Assembly (NCBI RefSeq): GCF_013393905.1
Contig: NZ_CP040272.1
Span: 1,488,001 to 1,552,000 of the forward strand
Reading direction: 5' to 3'
From: Nostoc sp. C052
GTDB taxonomy: Bacteria; Cyanobacteriota; Cyanobacteriia; Cyanobacteriales; Nostocaceae
Length of the DNA: 64,000 nt
Part shown: piece after piece, positions 48,543 through 58,800 of the stretch
Position numbering within the stretch: the stretch's first letter is position 1
Layout of the letters: every line of letters begins with the position of its first letter
Position numbers and translations under genes: made by a program
Notes under the pieces: model-generated
The model's database searches: none
Seen by the model: only the letters and a program-made list of their open reading frames with translations
Told to the model about the DNA's origin: nothing

Positions 48543-51500
48543 ATGATGATTGCATTACCCGGATTTAAAATTGCGACTTTGTTAAAAGCAGGGGTAAAAG
48601 CAGTCATATACCGTGGAATTAAGGTTGAAGACCAGTGTCCAGTAATTATCAAAGGACTACGACCAGAACAGTGTACACCCAATAATATTGAACAACTCAA
48701 ACATGAGTATGCGATCGCACAAAGGTTAAATACCACCGCCGCAGTCAAAGCCTACGCCTTAGAGATGCACCAGGGAATCCCTTATTTAATTATGGAGGAT
48801 TTTCAGGCGCGATCGCTCGACCAATTTCTAGACCAATTTCAACAACCTGTGCCGTTTCTGAAGATTGCTATTGAAATCACCAGTAAACTCGCACAAATTC
48901 ACACTTGTAACATTGTCCACAAGGATATTAAGCCGCAAAATATTTTAATCAACCTCGAAACTAATCAGGTAAAAATTGCCGATTTTGGAATTGCTGCTTT
49001 CATTCCCTACCAGCAGCAAATAGTTAGCAGTTCCAGTCGCATTGAAGGCAGTTTACCTTATCTTTCACCTGAGCAAACTGGGCGGATGAATCGAGGGATT
49101 GACCATCGCAGCGATTTGTATTCACTAGGAGTCACCTTTTATGAAATGCTCACAGGTCAGCTACCATTTCAAGGTAAAGACCCCTTAGAGTGGGTACATT
49201 GTCATATTGCTAAATCTCCGTTAGATCCACATAAACTGAACTCTAATATTCCTCAAATTTTCTGTGACATCATCATAAAATTGTTATCAAAAGTTGCAGA
49301 AGAGAGATATCAGAGCGCTTTCGGTTTACAATTCGATTTAGAAAAGTGTTTGCAGCAATTAGAGACAACTGGAGAAATTCAATCCTTTGTTTTAGGTGAG
49401 CAAGATATCTCAGAACGCTTTCAAATTCCCCAAAAATTGTATGGGCGAGAAGCAGAAATTGCCAAGCTTTTGCAAGTATTTGAGCGAGTTGTTAGCCAAG
49501 GAAAACCAGAACTTGTGTTAGTTTATGGCTATGCTGGCGTTGGTAAATCTTCTCTGGTGAAGGAGATTCACAAACCCATTGTTAGAGAACGTGGGCTTTT
49601 TATCTCTGGCAAATTTGATCACTACAAACGAGATATTCCTTATTCCACTATTGTGCAAGCTTTTAAAACACTTGCTCGACAAATTTTAACTGAACCAGAA
49701 GATAAACTTTCTACCTGGAAACAGGAAATAAAAGCAGCTTTAGGGAACAATGGTAAGCTAATCACAGATGTAATTTCAGAAGTTGAACTAATTGTTGGAG
49801 AACAGCCTCCTATCCCAGAGTTGGGGCCTGCTGAATCTCAAAATCGATTCAACTTGGTGTTTCAGAACTTTATAAGCGTCTTTGCTAAAAAAGAACATCC
49901 TCTCACTGTTTTTTTAGATGATATGCAGTGGGCAGACACCGCTACTTTGAATTTAATTGAAACTATTATTACTGGTTCTAGTATTCAGTATCTCTGCTTC
50001 ATTTTGGCGTATCGAGATAACGAAGTGGATGTTGTACATCCCTTTAATTTGATGATAGATAAGGTTCGGCAGTATGGGGCAAGAACGACCGAAATTCTGC
50101 TGACACCGCTAAATCTTGTCTATGTCAATCAGTTAATTGCTGATACCTTGCATAGTTCAGCAGAACAAGTAGAACCCCTTGCTCAATTAATTATCCAAAA
50201 AACTGATGGTAATCCTTTCTTTGTTAATGAATTTCTCAAAACACTGCATCAAGAGAATCTACTGAATTTTGACCCTCCTCAATCCCTACTTGCTCAGGGG
50301 GGACAGAGGGGGGTAAAAGGTGGGTGGCAATGGAATCTAGCTGATATTGAAGCTCAAGGGATTACAGATAATATTGTCAGTCTGATGATTGGGCGGATGC
50401 AAAAACTGCCACTTGCAACTCAACAGGTGCTTAAATTAGCCTCCTGCATCGGGAATCGTTTTGATTTAGAAGTTTTGGCATTGGTTGGGGAACAATCTAT
50501 TGAAGAAACGGCAAATGCACTTCTTGAAGCAATTTTAAGAGGATTAATTATTGCCATTGAATCAGATGAAAGTGTTGATAAAAACTATCGTTTCTACCAT
50601 GACAGAGTTCAACAGGCTGCATACTCTTTAATTGCTGATGAATCAAAGTCGGCTGTTCACCTGAAAATTGGGCAGCTTTTACTGAAAAATGCTAAACCTG
50701 AACAAGTAAATGAGCAAATTTTTGATCTAGTCAATCAACTTAATCTCGCGGTGGATCTAATTATTGAACAAACAGAAAAAGATGAATTGGTGCGATTGAA
50801 TTTAATCGCTGGTAAAAAAGCAAAAGCTTCTACAGCCTATACTCCTGCCAAAAGATTTTTTAGTGTTGCGATGAATCTTTTGGCTGAAAATGCCTGGTTT
50901 CAACAATACGAACAAACATTTACTTTGTTTAGAGAACAAGCTGAGTGTGAATTCTTAACTGGAAATTTAGAGCAAGCGGAAGAATTATTTGATCTATTAT
51001 TGCTGAAAGCAAAATCTCATGTAGATAAATCTAATATTTATATGCTGCAAATCAGACTCTATCAAGTTGCAGGTAGATATGAAAAAGCACTGACATTAGG
51101 ATTAGAAGCTTTAAAACTTTTTGGGGTGAGATTACCTGATACAAATGAGGAAGTAGAAGGTGCGATCGCAATTGAAAAAAACCAGGTATTAATAAATTTA
51201 GGTAATAGACAAATCTCTGATTTAATTAATGCTCCGGTAATCCAAGATCCAAATATTAAGACACTGATTAGTTTGTTGACCACTTTGGGGCCACCTACTT
51301 ATTTAGCTAGACCCAATCTCTTTCCCTTAGTTGTACTTCAAGCTGTTAACTACTCCCTCAAGTTTGGTAATACGGAAGATTCTTGTTTTGCTTACAGTAT
51401 GTACGCAATGCTGTTGGTTTCCATCTTCCATGATATTCCCACAGGCTATGCATTTTCTGAGATGACCATTCAATTGAATGAAAAGTTTCATGACTTGAAA

Positions 51501-54500
51501 CTTAGAGGAGTTGTTCTACACATTCATGGAAGTCATATTAACGTTTGGTGTAACCATATTGCCAGTGATATTCCTTTTTTGGAGCGGGGATTTATTGGTT
51601 GTGTGGAAGCAGGTGATATAACGATGGCAAACTACAACGGCTATCAAGGCTCATGGCAAATTATTCAATTAGGATATCCACTTGGAGATACATACAAATC
51701 TCTAGATAAATACACTACATTTGCCCGTCAGTCGAAACATGAAGCTGTCTATCAGACAATCAGATTACAGCAGATGTTCCTGATGAATCTGTGCGGACTT
51801 ACTCATCACAATCTGACTCTAAGTGATGATAATTTTGATGAATCACAGGCTTTATCTGTAATTACAGATGCAGGTTTTGTCAGTGGAATTATTTTTTATC
51901 ACATTATCAAATTAATTATCTTTTTTACATATCAACAATATACAGAAGCATTAAAATTTGCCTTAGAATTATCTAAATTTCCAGTTACGACACTGGCATT
52001 ACCAATTGAAACAGATTACATTTTATATTACTCGCTGACTCTCACGGCTCTTTATCCAACAGTATCTAATCAAGAGCAAGAACAGTTTTTGCAAACTTTA
52101 GAATTCCATCAGCAACAATTGCAATATTGGGCTAACCACTGCTCTGCTAACTTCTTACACAAGTCTCAATTAGTAGCTGCGGAAATAGCTCGGATTGAAA
52201 GTCGAGATTTGGAAGCAATGCGCCTATATGAGCAATCAATTGCTTCAGCCAGTGAGCAGGGATTTGGGCAATATGAAGCTTTGGCTAATGAGCTAGCGGC
52301 TAAGTTCTACTTGGAGCGAGAGTTTGAATTAATTGGTAAAACTTATTTGGAAGCAGCTAAAAATGGTTACATTCGCTGGGAGGCATTTGCTAAAGTTAAG
52401 CACCTAGAAGAATCCTATCCTCAGCTATTGCCACAACAACAGCTTGTCTCTAATGGCACGTTTATCACCACAGGTGAGCATTTAGATTTTTTGTCAGTAG
52501 TTAAAGCCTCTCAAACTATCAGTAGTGAGATTGTTTTTTCACGGTTGTTGAAGACATTAATGCAAATTGTGATCGAGCAAGCAGGAGCAGAAATCGGTTA
52601 TTTGTTGCTTGAACATGAGCAAAATTTGGTGATTGAAGTAGAGGCTAAGGTTAATCCCCAAGTAGAAAAGCTCAATGTTTCTCGACCTATATTAGAGGGT
52701 GAAATTTCTCAGCTTATTCCGCAATCAATGTTGAATTATGTTCAGCGAACTCAGGAAACAGTGATTTTGCAAAATGCCACTGAACATAATTTGTTTTCCA
52801 AGGATGAGTATGTAATTCAAAAGCAACCTAAATCTGTACTTTGTTTGCCGATCGCCCGTCAGTCAAAATTACTTGGTATTTTATATTTAGAAAATAATCT
52901 GATTTCCAGTGCTTTTACACAAGACAAACTTTCTGTATTAGAAATTTTGACAGTTCAAATTGCTATTTCTCTAGAAAATGCTCGTCTTTATCAAGGTTTA
53001 GAAGACAGCAAAGCACAACTAAATTTGGCATTAAAATCTGCCAAAATCGGTGTTTGGAGTTGGGATATTAGCAGCGATCGCTTTGATTGGGATGAGCAAA
53101 TTTATCAACTATTTGGGTTAACACCGGAAACCTTTGCTGGCACTTCTGAGGCAATTTTAGCTCGTCTGCATCCAAGCGATCGCGGATTGCTGGCTCAATC
53201 GTTGAGTCGAGCTATTAACGAAGGTGTGGAGCATAATTTAGAATATCGAATTATTTGGGATGACGGCAGTATCCGCTACGCAGTCTGTCGGGGAAAAGCC
53301 TTTTTCAACGAAGCGGGTATTGCCACACACATGAGTGGTGTTGTGCTTGATATCACAGATCGCAAACAATCTGAAGCCGAACGAATCCAACTGATTCAAG
53401 AGCAAACCGCACGACTGGAAGCAGAAGCCGATCAGCAACGAGCAGCATTTTTGGCTCAAGTAAGTGCAACCCTCGCATCTTCCCTCAATTACCAAAGCAC
53501 GCTAGCAAGTGTGGCAAACTTAGTTGTGCCTTACTTCGCCGATTGGTGCAGCGTTGATCTGCTACAAGACAACCAATCAATTAATCGGGTAGCAGTTGCT
53601 CACCGAGATCCAGAGAAAGTTAAACTCGGTTGGGAACTTCATCAGCATTATCCGAGAAAATTGGATGAACCTGGAGGTGTCCCTAAGGTGCTGCGTACAG
53701 GAATTCCTGAAATGGTAACTGAAATCTCAGATGCACTATTAGTAAAAGGCATCCCAGATGCAGAACATCTCAGGATTATACGTGAAATCGGTTTGAAATC
53801 CTGTATAATTTTACCGTTGACTGCACGTGAAAAAGTTTTTGGTGCAATTTCCTTTTTTAGTGCTGAATCAGAGCGTCGTTACAACACAACTGACTTGTCA
53901 TTAGCGGAAGATATTGCCCATCGAGCGGCGATCGCGATCGATAATGCCCGTCTTTACCAAGAAGCGCAGCAGGCACAAAAAACAGCAGAAAGAGCATTGG
54001 AGCGGATTGCCCGTCTTCAATCTATTACGGCTGCTCTCTCAGAATCTCTAACACCAGCCCAAGTATCTGAAGTTATTGTCGAGCAAAGCATGGCTGCCTT
54101 AGGAGCAAATTGTGCCCTCGTCGCCTTGGTGAATGAAAGTAAAACGGAACTGGAAATTGTGCGTGCAGTTGGCTATAACCAGGATTTGGTGAATACTTGG
54201 CGTATTTTTGCCATCGATTCACCCTCTCCCTTAGCAGAAGCGGTGCGAACTGGGAAACCTATTTGGGCTGAAGCAACAAAAAATCGGGCAGATCGTTACC
54301 CCCATTTAGCAGAGATTTATGCCCAATATGATTTTAATGCCTGGATTTCTATTCCATTGATGGTAGAAGGTTGGGCAGTTGGCGGTATAAGTTTGGGATT
54401 TGCCCAGCCTCAACAACTTAGTGGAGAAGATCAAGCATTTCTCTTGGCTGTTGCTCAACAATGCGCCCAAGCGATCGCTCGTGCCCATCTCTACGAAGCC

Positions 54501-55667
54501 GAACGAACAGCAAGAAGCGCTGCTGAAAGCGCAAATCGCGTCAAAGATGAATTTTTAGCTGTGCTGTCTCATGAATTGAGAACACCACTCAACCCGATTT
54601 TGGGTTGGGCAAAACTGATGCGGAGTCGCAAACTTGACCAAGCAACCAGCGATCGCGCCCTAGAAACTATTGAGCGCAATGCCAAGTTACAAACTCAATT
54701 AATTGAAGATTTGCTGGATGTCTCCCGCATCCTTCAGGGTAAACTTAACCTCAACTTCGGCCGGATTAATTTAGTATCAGTGATTGAAGCTGCGATCGAG
54801 ACAGTGCGTTTATCGGCAGAGGCTAAATCTATCCAAATTCAGACAATTTTTGAATCTGGTATCGGAGAAGTTTTAGGCGATGCCAATCGATTACAACAAG
54901 TTATTTGGAATATTCTTTCTAATGCCATTAAGTTTACTGCCATCGGTGGACAGGTAAAAATTAAATTAGAGCAAGTTGGCTTACAGGTACAAATCCGTGT
55001 CACTGATACAGGGAAGGGAATTGAACCTGAGTTCTTACCTTATGTCTTTGATTATTTTCGTCAAGCAGATGGTGCGACAACTCGCAAATTTGGCGGTTTA
55101 GGTTTAGGATTAGCGATCGTCCGTCATCTCGTAGAACTTCATGGGGGAACTGTGCAAGCAGAAAGTCTGGGCGAAGCTAAAGGAGCAACTTTCACCGTCA
55201 GACTTCCGTGTTTACAGGATAAAAATAAAGGAATTAAGGATGTAGAAGATAACTCTTCACTGGTGGCGAATCAGTCTTTGCCCTTATCTGCCTTAGAGAT
55301 TCTAGTGGTGGATGATGATGCAGATATGCGAGAGTTTTTGCCTTTTATGTTGCAACAGTATGGTGCAACTGTTATCGTTGCCGCCTCAGCCATTGAGGCT
55401 TTAACAGCATTGAGTCAATCCCAGCCAAATCTGATCATCAGCGATATTGGGATGCCGGAAATGGATGGCTATATGCTGATGCGACAGATCAGAAGTCTGG
55501 AACCAGAGCAAGGCGGGACAATTCCCGCGATCGCTTTAACTGCCTATGCTGGTGAGATGAATCAGCAACAAGCGATCGCTGCGGGATTTCAACAGCATAT
55601 TTCTAAGCCTGTAGATCCAGAAGAATTGGTGAAGGCGATCGCGTCATTGGTTCCCGATTTGGGATGA
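48543..55667 (+). CDS. Giant Ser/Thr kinase-AAA ATPase-GAF/PAS-hybrid histidine kinase
   Basis: 2,374 residues. Order: Ser/Thr kinase (1-270; VHKDIKPQNILI near 125, IADFGIA near 144, YLSPEQTGRMNRGIDHRSDL), STAND/AAA-type ATPase (VYGYAGVGKSSLVKEIHK near 328, FLDDMQWADTATLNLIE), a long helical TPR-like region (700-1300), GAF (1330-1480), PAS (1490-1620; KIGVWSWDISSDRFDWDEQI), two further GAF domains (1640-1990), HisKA (DEFLAVLSHELRTPLNPILG near 2001), HATPase (NAIKFTA, GLGLGLAIV) and a receiver (ILVVDDDADMREFL; phospho-Asp in IISDIGMPEMDGY). No membrane segment, so cytoplasmic. This architecture is known from Anabaena and Nostoc multi-domain kinases; the signal is unknown. A short run AQGGQRGVKGGW near residue 588 is low-complexity. 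Confidence 0.95.
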   Translation: MMIALPGFKIATLLKAGVKAVIYRGIKVEDQCPVIIKGLRPEQCTPNNIEQLKHEYAIAQRLNTTAAVKAYALEMHQGIPYLIMEDFQARSLDQFLDQFQQPVPFLKIAIEITSKLAQIHTCNIVHKDIKPQNILINLETNQVKIADFGIAAFIPYQQQIVSSSSRIEGSLPYLSPEQTGRMNRGIDHRSDLYSLGVTFYEMLTGQLPFQGKDPLEWVHCHIAKSPLDPHKLNSNIPQIFCDIIIKLLSKVAEERYQSAFGLQFDLEKCLQQLETTGEIQSFVLGEQDISERFQIPQKLYGREAEIAKLLQVFERVVSQGKPELVLVYGYAGVGKSSLVKEIHKPIVRERGLFISGKFDHYKRDIPYSTIVQAFKTLARQILTEPEDKLSTWKQEIKAALGNNGKLITDVISEVELIVGEQPPIPELGPAESQNRFNLVFQNFISVFAKKEHPLTVFLDDMQWADTATLNLIETIITGSSIQYLCFILAYRDNEVDVVHPFNLMIDKVRQYGARTTEILLTPLNLVYVNQLIADTLHSSAEQVEPLAQLIIQKTDGNPFFVNEFLKTLHQENLLNFDPPQSLLAQGGQRGVKGGWQWNLADIEAQGITDNIVSLMIGRMQKLPLATQQVLKLASCIGNRFDLEVLALVGEQSIEETANALLEAILRGLIIAIESDESVDKNYRFYHDRVQQAAYSLIADESKSAVHLKIGQLLLKNAKPEQVNEQIFDLVNQLNLAVDLIIEQTEKDELVRLNLIAGKKAKASTAYTPAKRFFSVAMNLLAENAWFQQYEQTFTLFREQAECEFLTGNLEQAEELFDLLLLKAKSHVDKSNIYMLQIRLYQVAGRYEKALTLGLEALKLFGVRLPDTNEEVEGAIAIEKNQVLINLGNRQISDLINAPVIQDPNIKTLISLLTTLGPPTYLARPNLFPLVVLQAVNYSLKFGNTEDSCFAYSMYAMLLVSIFHDIPTGYAFSEMTIQLNEKFHDLKLRGVVLHIHGSHINVWCNHIASDIPFLERGFIGCVEAGDITMANYNGYQGSWQIIQLGYPLGDTYKSLDKYTTFARQSKHEAVYQTIRLQQMFLMNLCGLTHHNLTLSDDNFDESQALSVITDAGFVSGIIFYHIIKLIIFFTYQQYTEALKFALELSKFPVTTLALPIETDYILYYSLTLTALYPTVSNQEQEQFLQTLEFHQQQLQYWANHCSANFLHKSQLVAAEIARIESRDLEAMRLYEQSIASASEQGFGQYEALANELAAKFYLEREFELIGKTYLEAAKNGYIRWEAFAKVKHLEESYPQLLPQQQLVSNGTFITTGEHLDFLSVVKASQTISSEIVFSRLLKTLMQIVIEQAGAEIGYLLLEHEQNLVIEVEAKVNPQVEKLNVSRPILEGEISQLIPQSMLNYVQRTQETVILQNATEHNLFSKDEYVIQKQPKSVLCLPIARQSKLLGILYLENNLISSAFTQDKLSVLEILTVQIAISLENARLYQGLEDSKAQLNLALKSAKIGVWSWDISSDRFDWDEQIYQLFGLTPETFAGTSEAILARLHPSDRGLLAQSLSRAINEGVEHNLEYRIIWDDGSIRYAVCRGKAFFNEAGIATHMSGVVLDITDRKQSEAERIQLIQEQTARLEAEADQQRAAFLAQVSATLASSLNYQSTLASVANLVVPYFADWCSVDLLQDNQSINRVAVAHRDPEKVKLGWELHQHYPRKLDEPGGVPKVLRTGIPEMVTEISDALLVKGIPDAEHLRIIREIGLKSCIILPLTAREKVFGAISFFSAESERRYNTTDLSLAEDIAHRAAIAIDNARLYQEAQQAQKTAERALERIARLQSITAALSESLTPAQVSEVIVEQSMAALGANCALVALVNESKTELEIVRAVGYNQDLVNTWRIFAIDSPSPLAEAVRTGKPIWAEATKNRADRYPHLAEIYAQYDFNAWISIPLMVEGWAVGGISLGFAQPQQLSGEDQAFLLAVAQQCAQAIARAHLYEAERTARSAAESANRVKDEFLAVLSHELRTPLNPILGWAKLMRSRKLDQATSDRALETIERNAKLQTQLIEDLLDVSRILQGKLNLNFGRINLVSVIEAAIETVRLSAEAKSIQIQTIFESGIGEVLGDANRLQQVIWNILSNAIKFTAIGGQVKIKLEQVGLQVQIRVTDTGKGIEPEFLPYVFDYFRQADGATTRKFGGLGLGLAIVRHLVELHGGTVQAESLGEAKGATFTVRLPCLQDKNKGIKDVEDNSSLVANQSLPLSALEILVVDDDADMREFLPFMLQQYGATVIVAASAIEALTALSQSQPNLIISDIGMPEMDGYMLMRQIRSLEPEQGGTIPAIALTAYAGEMNQQQAIAAGFQQHISKPVDPEELVKAIASLVPDLG

Positions 55668-55709
55668 TGGTGGAATATAAGCAGGTGAATACTGTTCGGT
55701 TAAGACAAG

Positions 55710-55774
55710 AGACGCGATGAATCGCCGTCTCTACAAAAGATTGATTATTGTAGAGACGGCGATTTATCGCGTCT
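55710..55774. terminator. Symmetric hairpin between convergent kinase genes
   Basis: Two 26-nt arms (55710-55735 and 55749-55774) are reverse complements with a single mismatch, around a 13-nt loop. The sequence AGAGACGGCGATT belongs to a dispersed Nostoc palindrome. It sits 43 bp after the plus-strand kinase stop and 56 bp after the minus-strand kinase stop, so it can end transcripts from both sides. Confidence 0.8.
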
Positions 55775-55829
55775 TTATTCTGACCGTTGGTTGTTAATTC
55801 AAAAATGCACTAAAGGTTTTACAGTAGTA

Positions 55830-58800
55830 TCAACGATATAGCCAAACACGCAACAGCGACAGCAATTGTTCGGTATCTACGGGTTTAGTAATATAGTCTG
55901 ATGCACCGGCTTCAATACACTTCTCGCGATCGCCTTGCATGGCTTTAGCGGTCAGTGCAATAATCGGCAAAGATTTAAATTGCTCGTTTTGGCGGATTAT
56001 GCGTGTTGTTTCATAACCATCCATTTCTGGCATCATCACATCCATCAACACTACATCAATATCTGGTGTATTTTGTAACGTGGCAATTCCCTCTCTGCCA
56101 TTTTCAGCATATAAAACCTGGATTTGATAACGCTCCAGCATACTGGTAAGAGCGAAGATATTCCGCATATCGTCGTCTATAATTAGCGCTTTTTTGCCAG
56201 TGAGTAAGTAGTCTTGTGAATGCAGTTGTTCAAGTATTTGGCGCTTCGGTTCAGGTAAATTTGCTTGGACTCGGTGTAAAAATAATGCTGTTTCATCAAA
56301 CAAACGTTCGGGCGATCGCACATCTTTAATAATGATTGTCTCGGCAATCCGTCTGAGTTCTGTTTCTTGAGCTTTGCTAATTTCTCTACCTGTGTAGACA
56401 ATAATTGGTAAAGTTTTACCGTGAGGTAAAAGCTTTATCTGCTCAATCAATTCAAAGCCGGTCATATCGGGTAGCCCTAAATCGAGGACGAGGCAATCAA
56501 AATGCTGGGTGCGAATTGCTTCTAGGGCTGCTGTACCATTAGCCACTGCTGTGGTTGAAACATCGCTGTTGCCAATTAACTCAACAATACTCAGCCGTTG
56601 AGTGTCATCGTCTTCGACTACTAATAAATTTTTCACCTGGCGTTCAACAAAACCTTTAATTTTGGTCAACGCCTCAGATATTGTCTCGCTGGTTAAGGGT
56701 TTTTGTAGATATGCGATCGCACCTAGTTGTAACCCGCGCTGTTTACCTTCTTCAACGCTCATGATATGTACGGGAATGTGACGGGTATTTGGGTCATGTT
56801 TTAGACGATCCAATACCGTCCAACCATCCATTTCTGGCAACCTGATATCTAGCAAAATGGCTGAAGGTAGAAATTGCTGCGCTAACATCAAACCTGTACT
56901 ACCTGTTTGGGCAGCTATTACCTTGAATCCTTGCTGTTGCGCCATATCTAGAAGGATACGCGCAAAATTAACGTCATCTTCGACAATTAATAACACGCGA
57001 TCGCCTCTTTCAATGGTGGTGCGATCGTCAGTGATGAGTGCTGAGTGGGGAGTGAGGAGTGGGGAGTGGGGAGTAGGGAGTAGGGAGTAGGGAGTAGGGA
57101 GTGTCGATCTAGACTCAGCATTCAGCACTCGGAACGGGCTAAACGCCCCGCTATCGCTAACAGTACTAAATTGTGGTAAGTAGAATGTAAAGGTGCTACC
57201 TTCACCGGGTTGACTGATGAGTTTAATTTCGCCGCCGAAGAGACGGGCGATTTCGCGGCTAATTGATAAGCCCAATCCGGTGCCGCCGTATCTGCGACTG
57301 GTGGAGCCATCAGCTTGTTGGAATGCTTCAAAAATCACTTTTTGTTTTTCGGGGGCAATGCCAATGCCTGTATCGCTAACTGAGAAGGCAATTACAAGCT
57401 GGGCACAATTTAAAGTTTCGTGATCGTTACTCCACCCTAGCTTTGCTACCGCAATCCGTAAGCGTACCTCCCCTTGCTCTGTAAATTTAAAAGCGTTGGA
57501 GAGAAGATTTTTCAATACCTGTTGTAAGCGTTTGACATCTGAATAGATGGTGTTTGGCAATTCGGGAGTGAATTCAATTGTAAAGGCAAGTCCTTTGCTC
57601 TGAGCAATTTGCCGGAAGGTGCGCTCAATCACATCACCCAACTCTGCCAATGGCATTGGGATCATGTCAATGGACATCGTTCCAGATTCAATTTTAGCGA
57701 GATCCAGAATGTCATTGATTAACGTCAACAAATCAGTACCGGCTGAGTAAATTGTCTGGCTGTATTCGACTTGCTTGGCGGTGAGATTGCGATCGATATT
57801 ATCTGTTAACAATTTTGCCAAAATCAACAAGCTATTTAGCGGTGTCCGCAGTTCATGGGACATGTTGGCAAGAAATTCTGATTTGTATTTTGAGGAAAGG
57901 GCGAGTTGTTCAGCTTTATCTTCTAAAGAAAGTCTTGCTTGTTCAATTTCCCGATTTTTGCGCTCGACTTCTTTTTTCTGCATCGCCAACAACTCTGCCT
58001 TTTCTTCTAACTCGGCGTTGGTTTGTTGCAGTTCTTCTTGCTGTCCTTTGAGTAAATCTTCAGAGGTTTTGAGTGATTGGGCTTGTTGTTCTAAACGCTT
58101 GTTGGTTTCGCGGAGTTCGCTTTGCTGGGTTTGGAGTTCTTCAGCTAAAGATTGCGATTGTTTGAGTAATTCTTCAGTTCGCATTGATGCTGCGATCGTG
58201 TTGAGGACGATCGCAATACTTTCGGTAAGCTGGTCAAAGAATGTCAGATGAATTTCGCTAAAGCGGCGGAAGGATGCCAATTCAATCACTGCTGTTACTT
58301 GTCCTTCAAAGAGTACAGGTAACACCACGGCATTCAGGGGCGTGGCTTCTCCTAAACCAGAGGTAATTCTGACATAATCACTTGGCACATCTGTCAGCAA
58401 AATTCGCTCTTTTTCTAAGGCGCATTGTCCCACCAAACCTTCACCCAATTGGAAGCGGTTAGCTAGATGTCTGCGTTCGCGGTAAGCGTAGCTACTAATT
58501 AGTTTTAAATATGGTGTATTTTCCGCAGACTCCATCAGGAAGAATACGCCGTGTTGCGCTCCTACCAAGGGTGCTAATTCTGAGAGAATGAGTTTAGATA
58601 CGGTTTCTAAGTCTCGCTGCCCTTGGAGCATTCGGGTAAACTTGGCTAAGTTAGTTTTCAACCAATCTTGTTCGGTGTTTTTCTGCGTTGTCTCCCGCAG
58701 GTTGGCAATCATCTGGTTGATGTTGTCTTTGAGGATTGCTACTTCCCCTAATGCTTCGACGGCAATTGAACGAGTTAAATCACCTTTAGTTACAGCTGTA

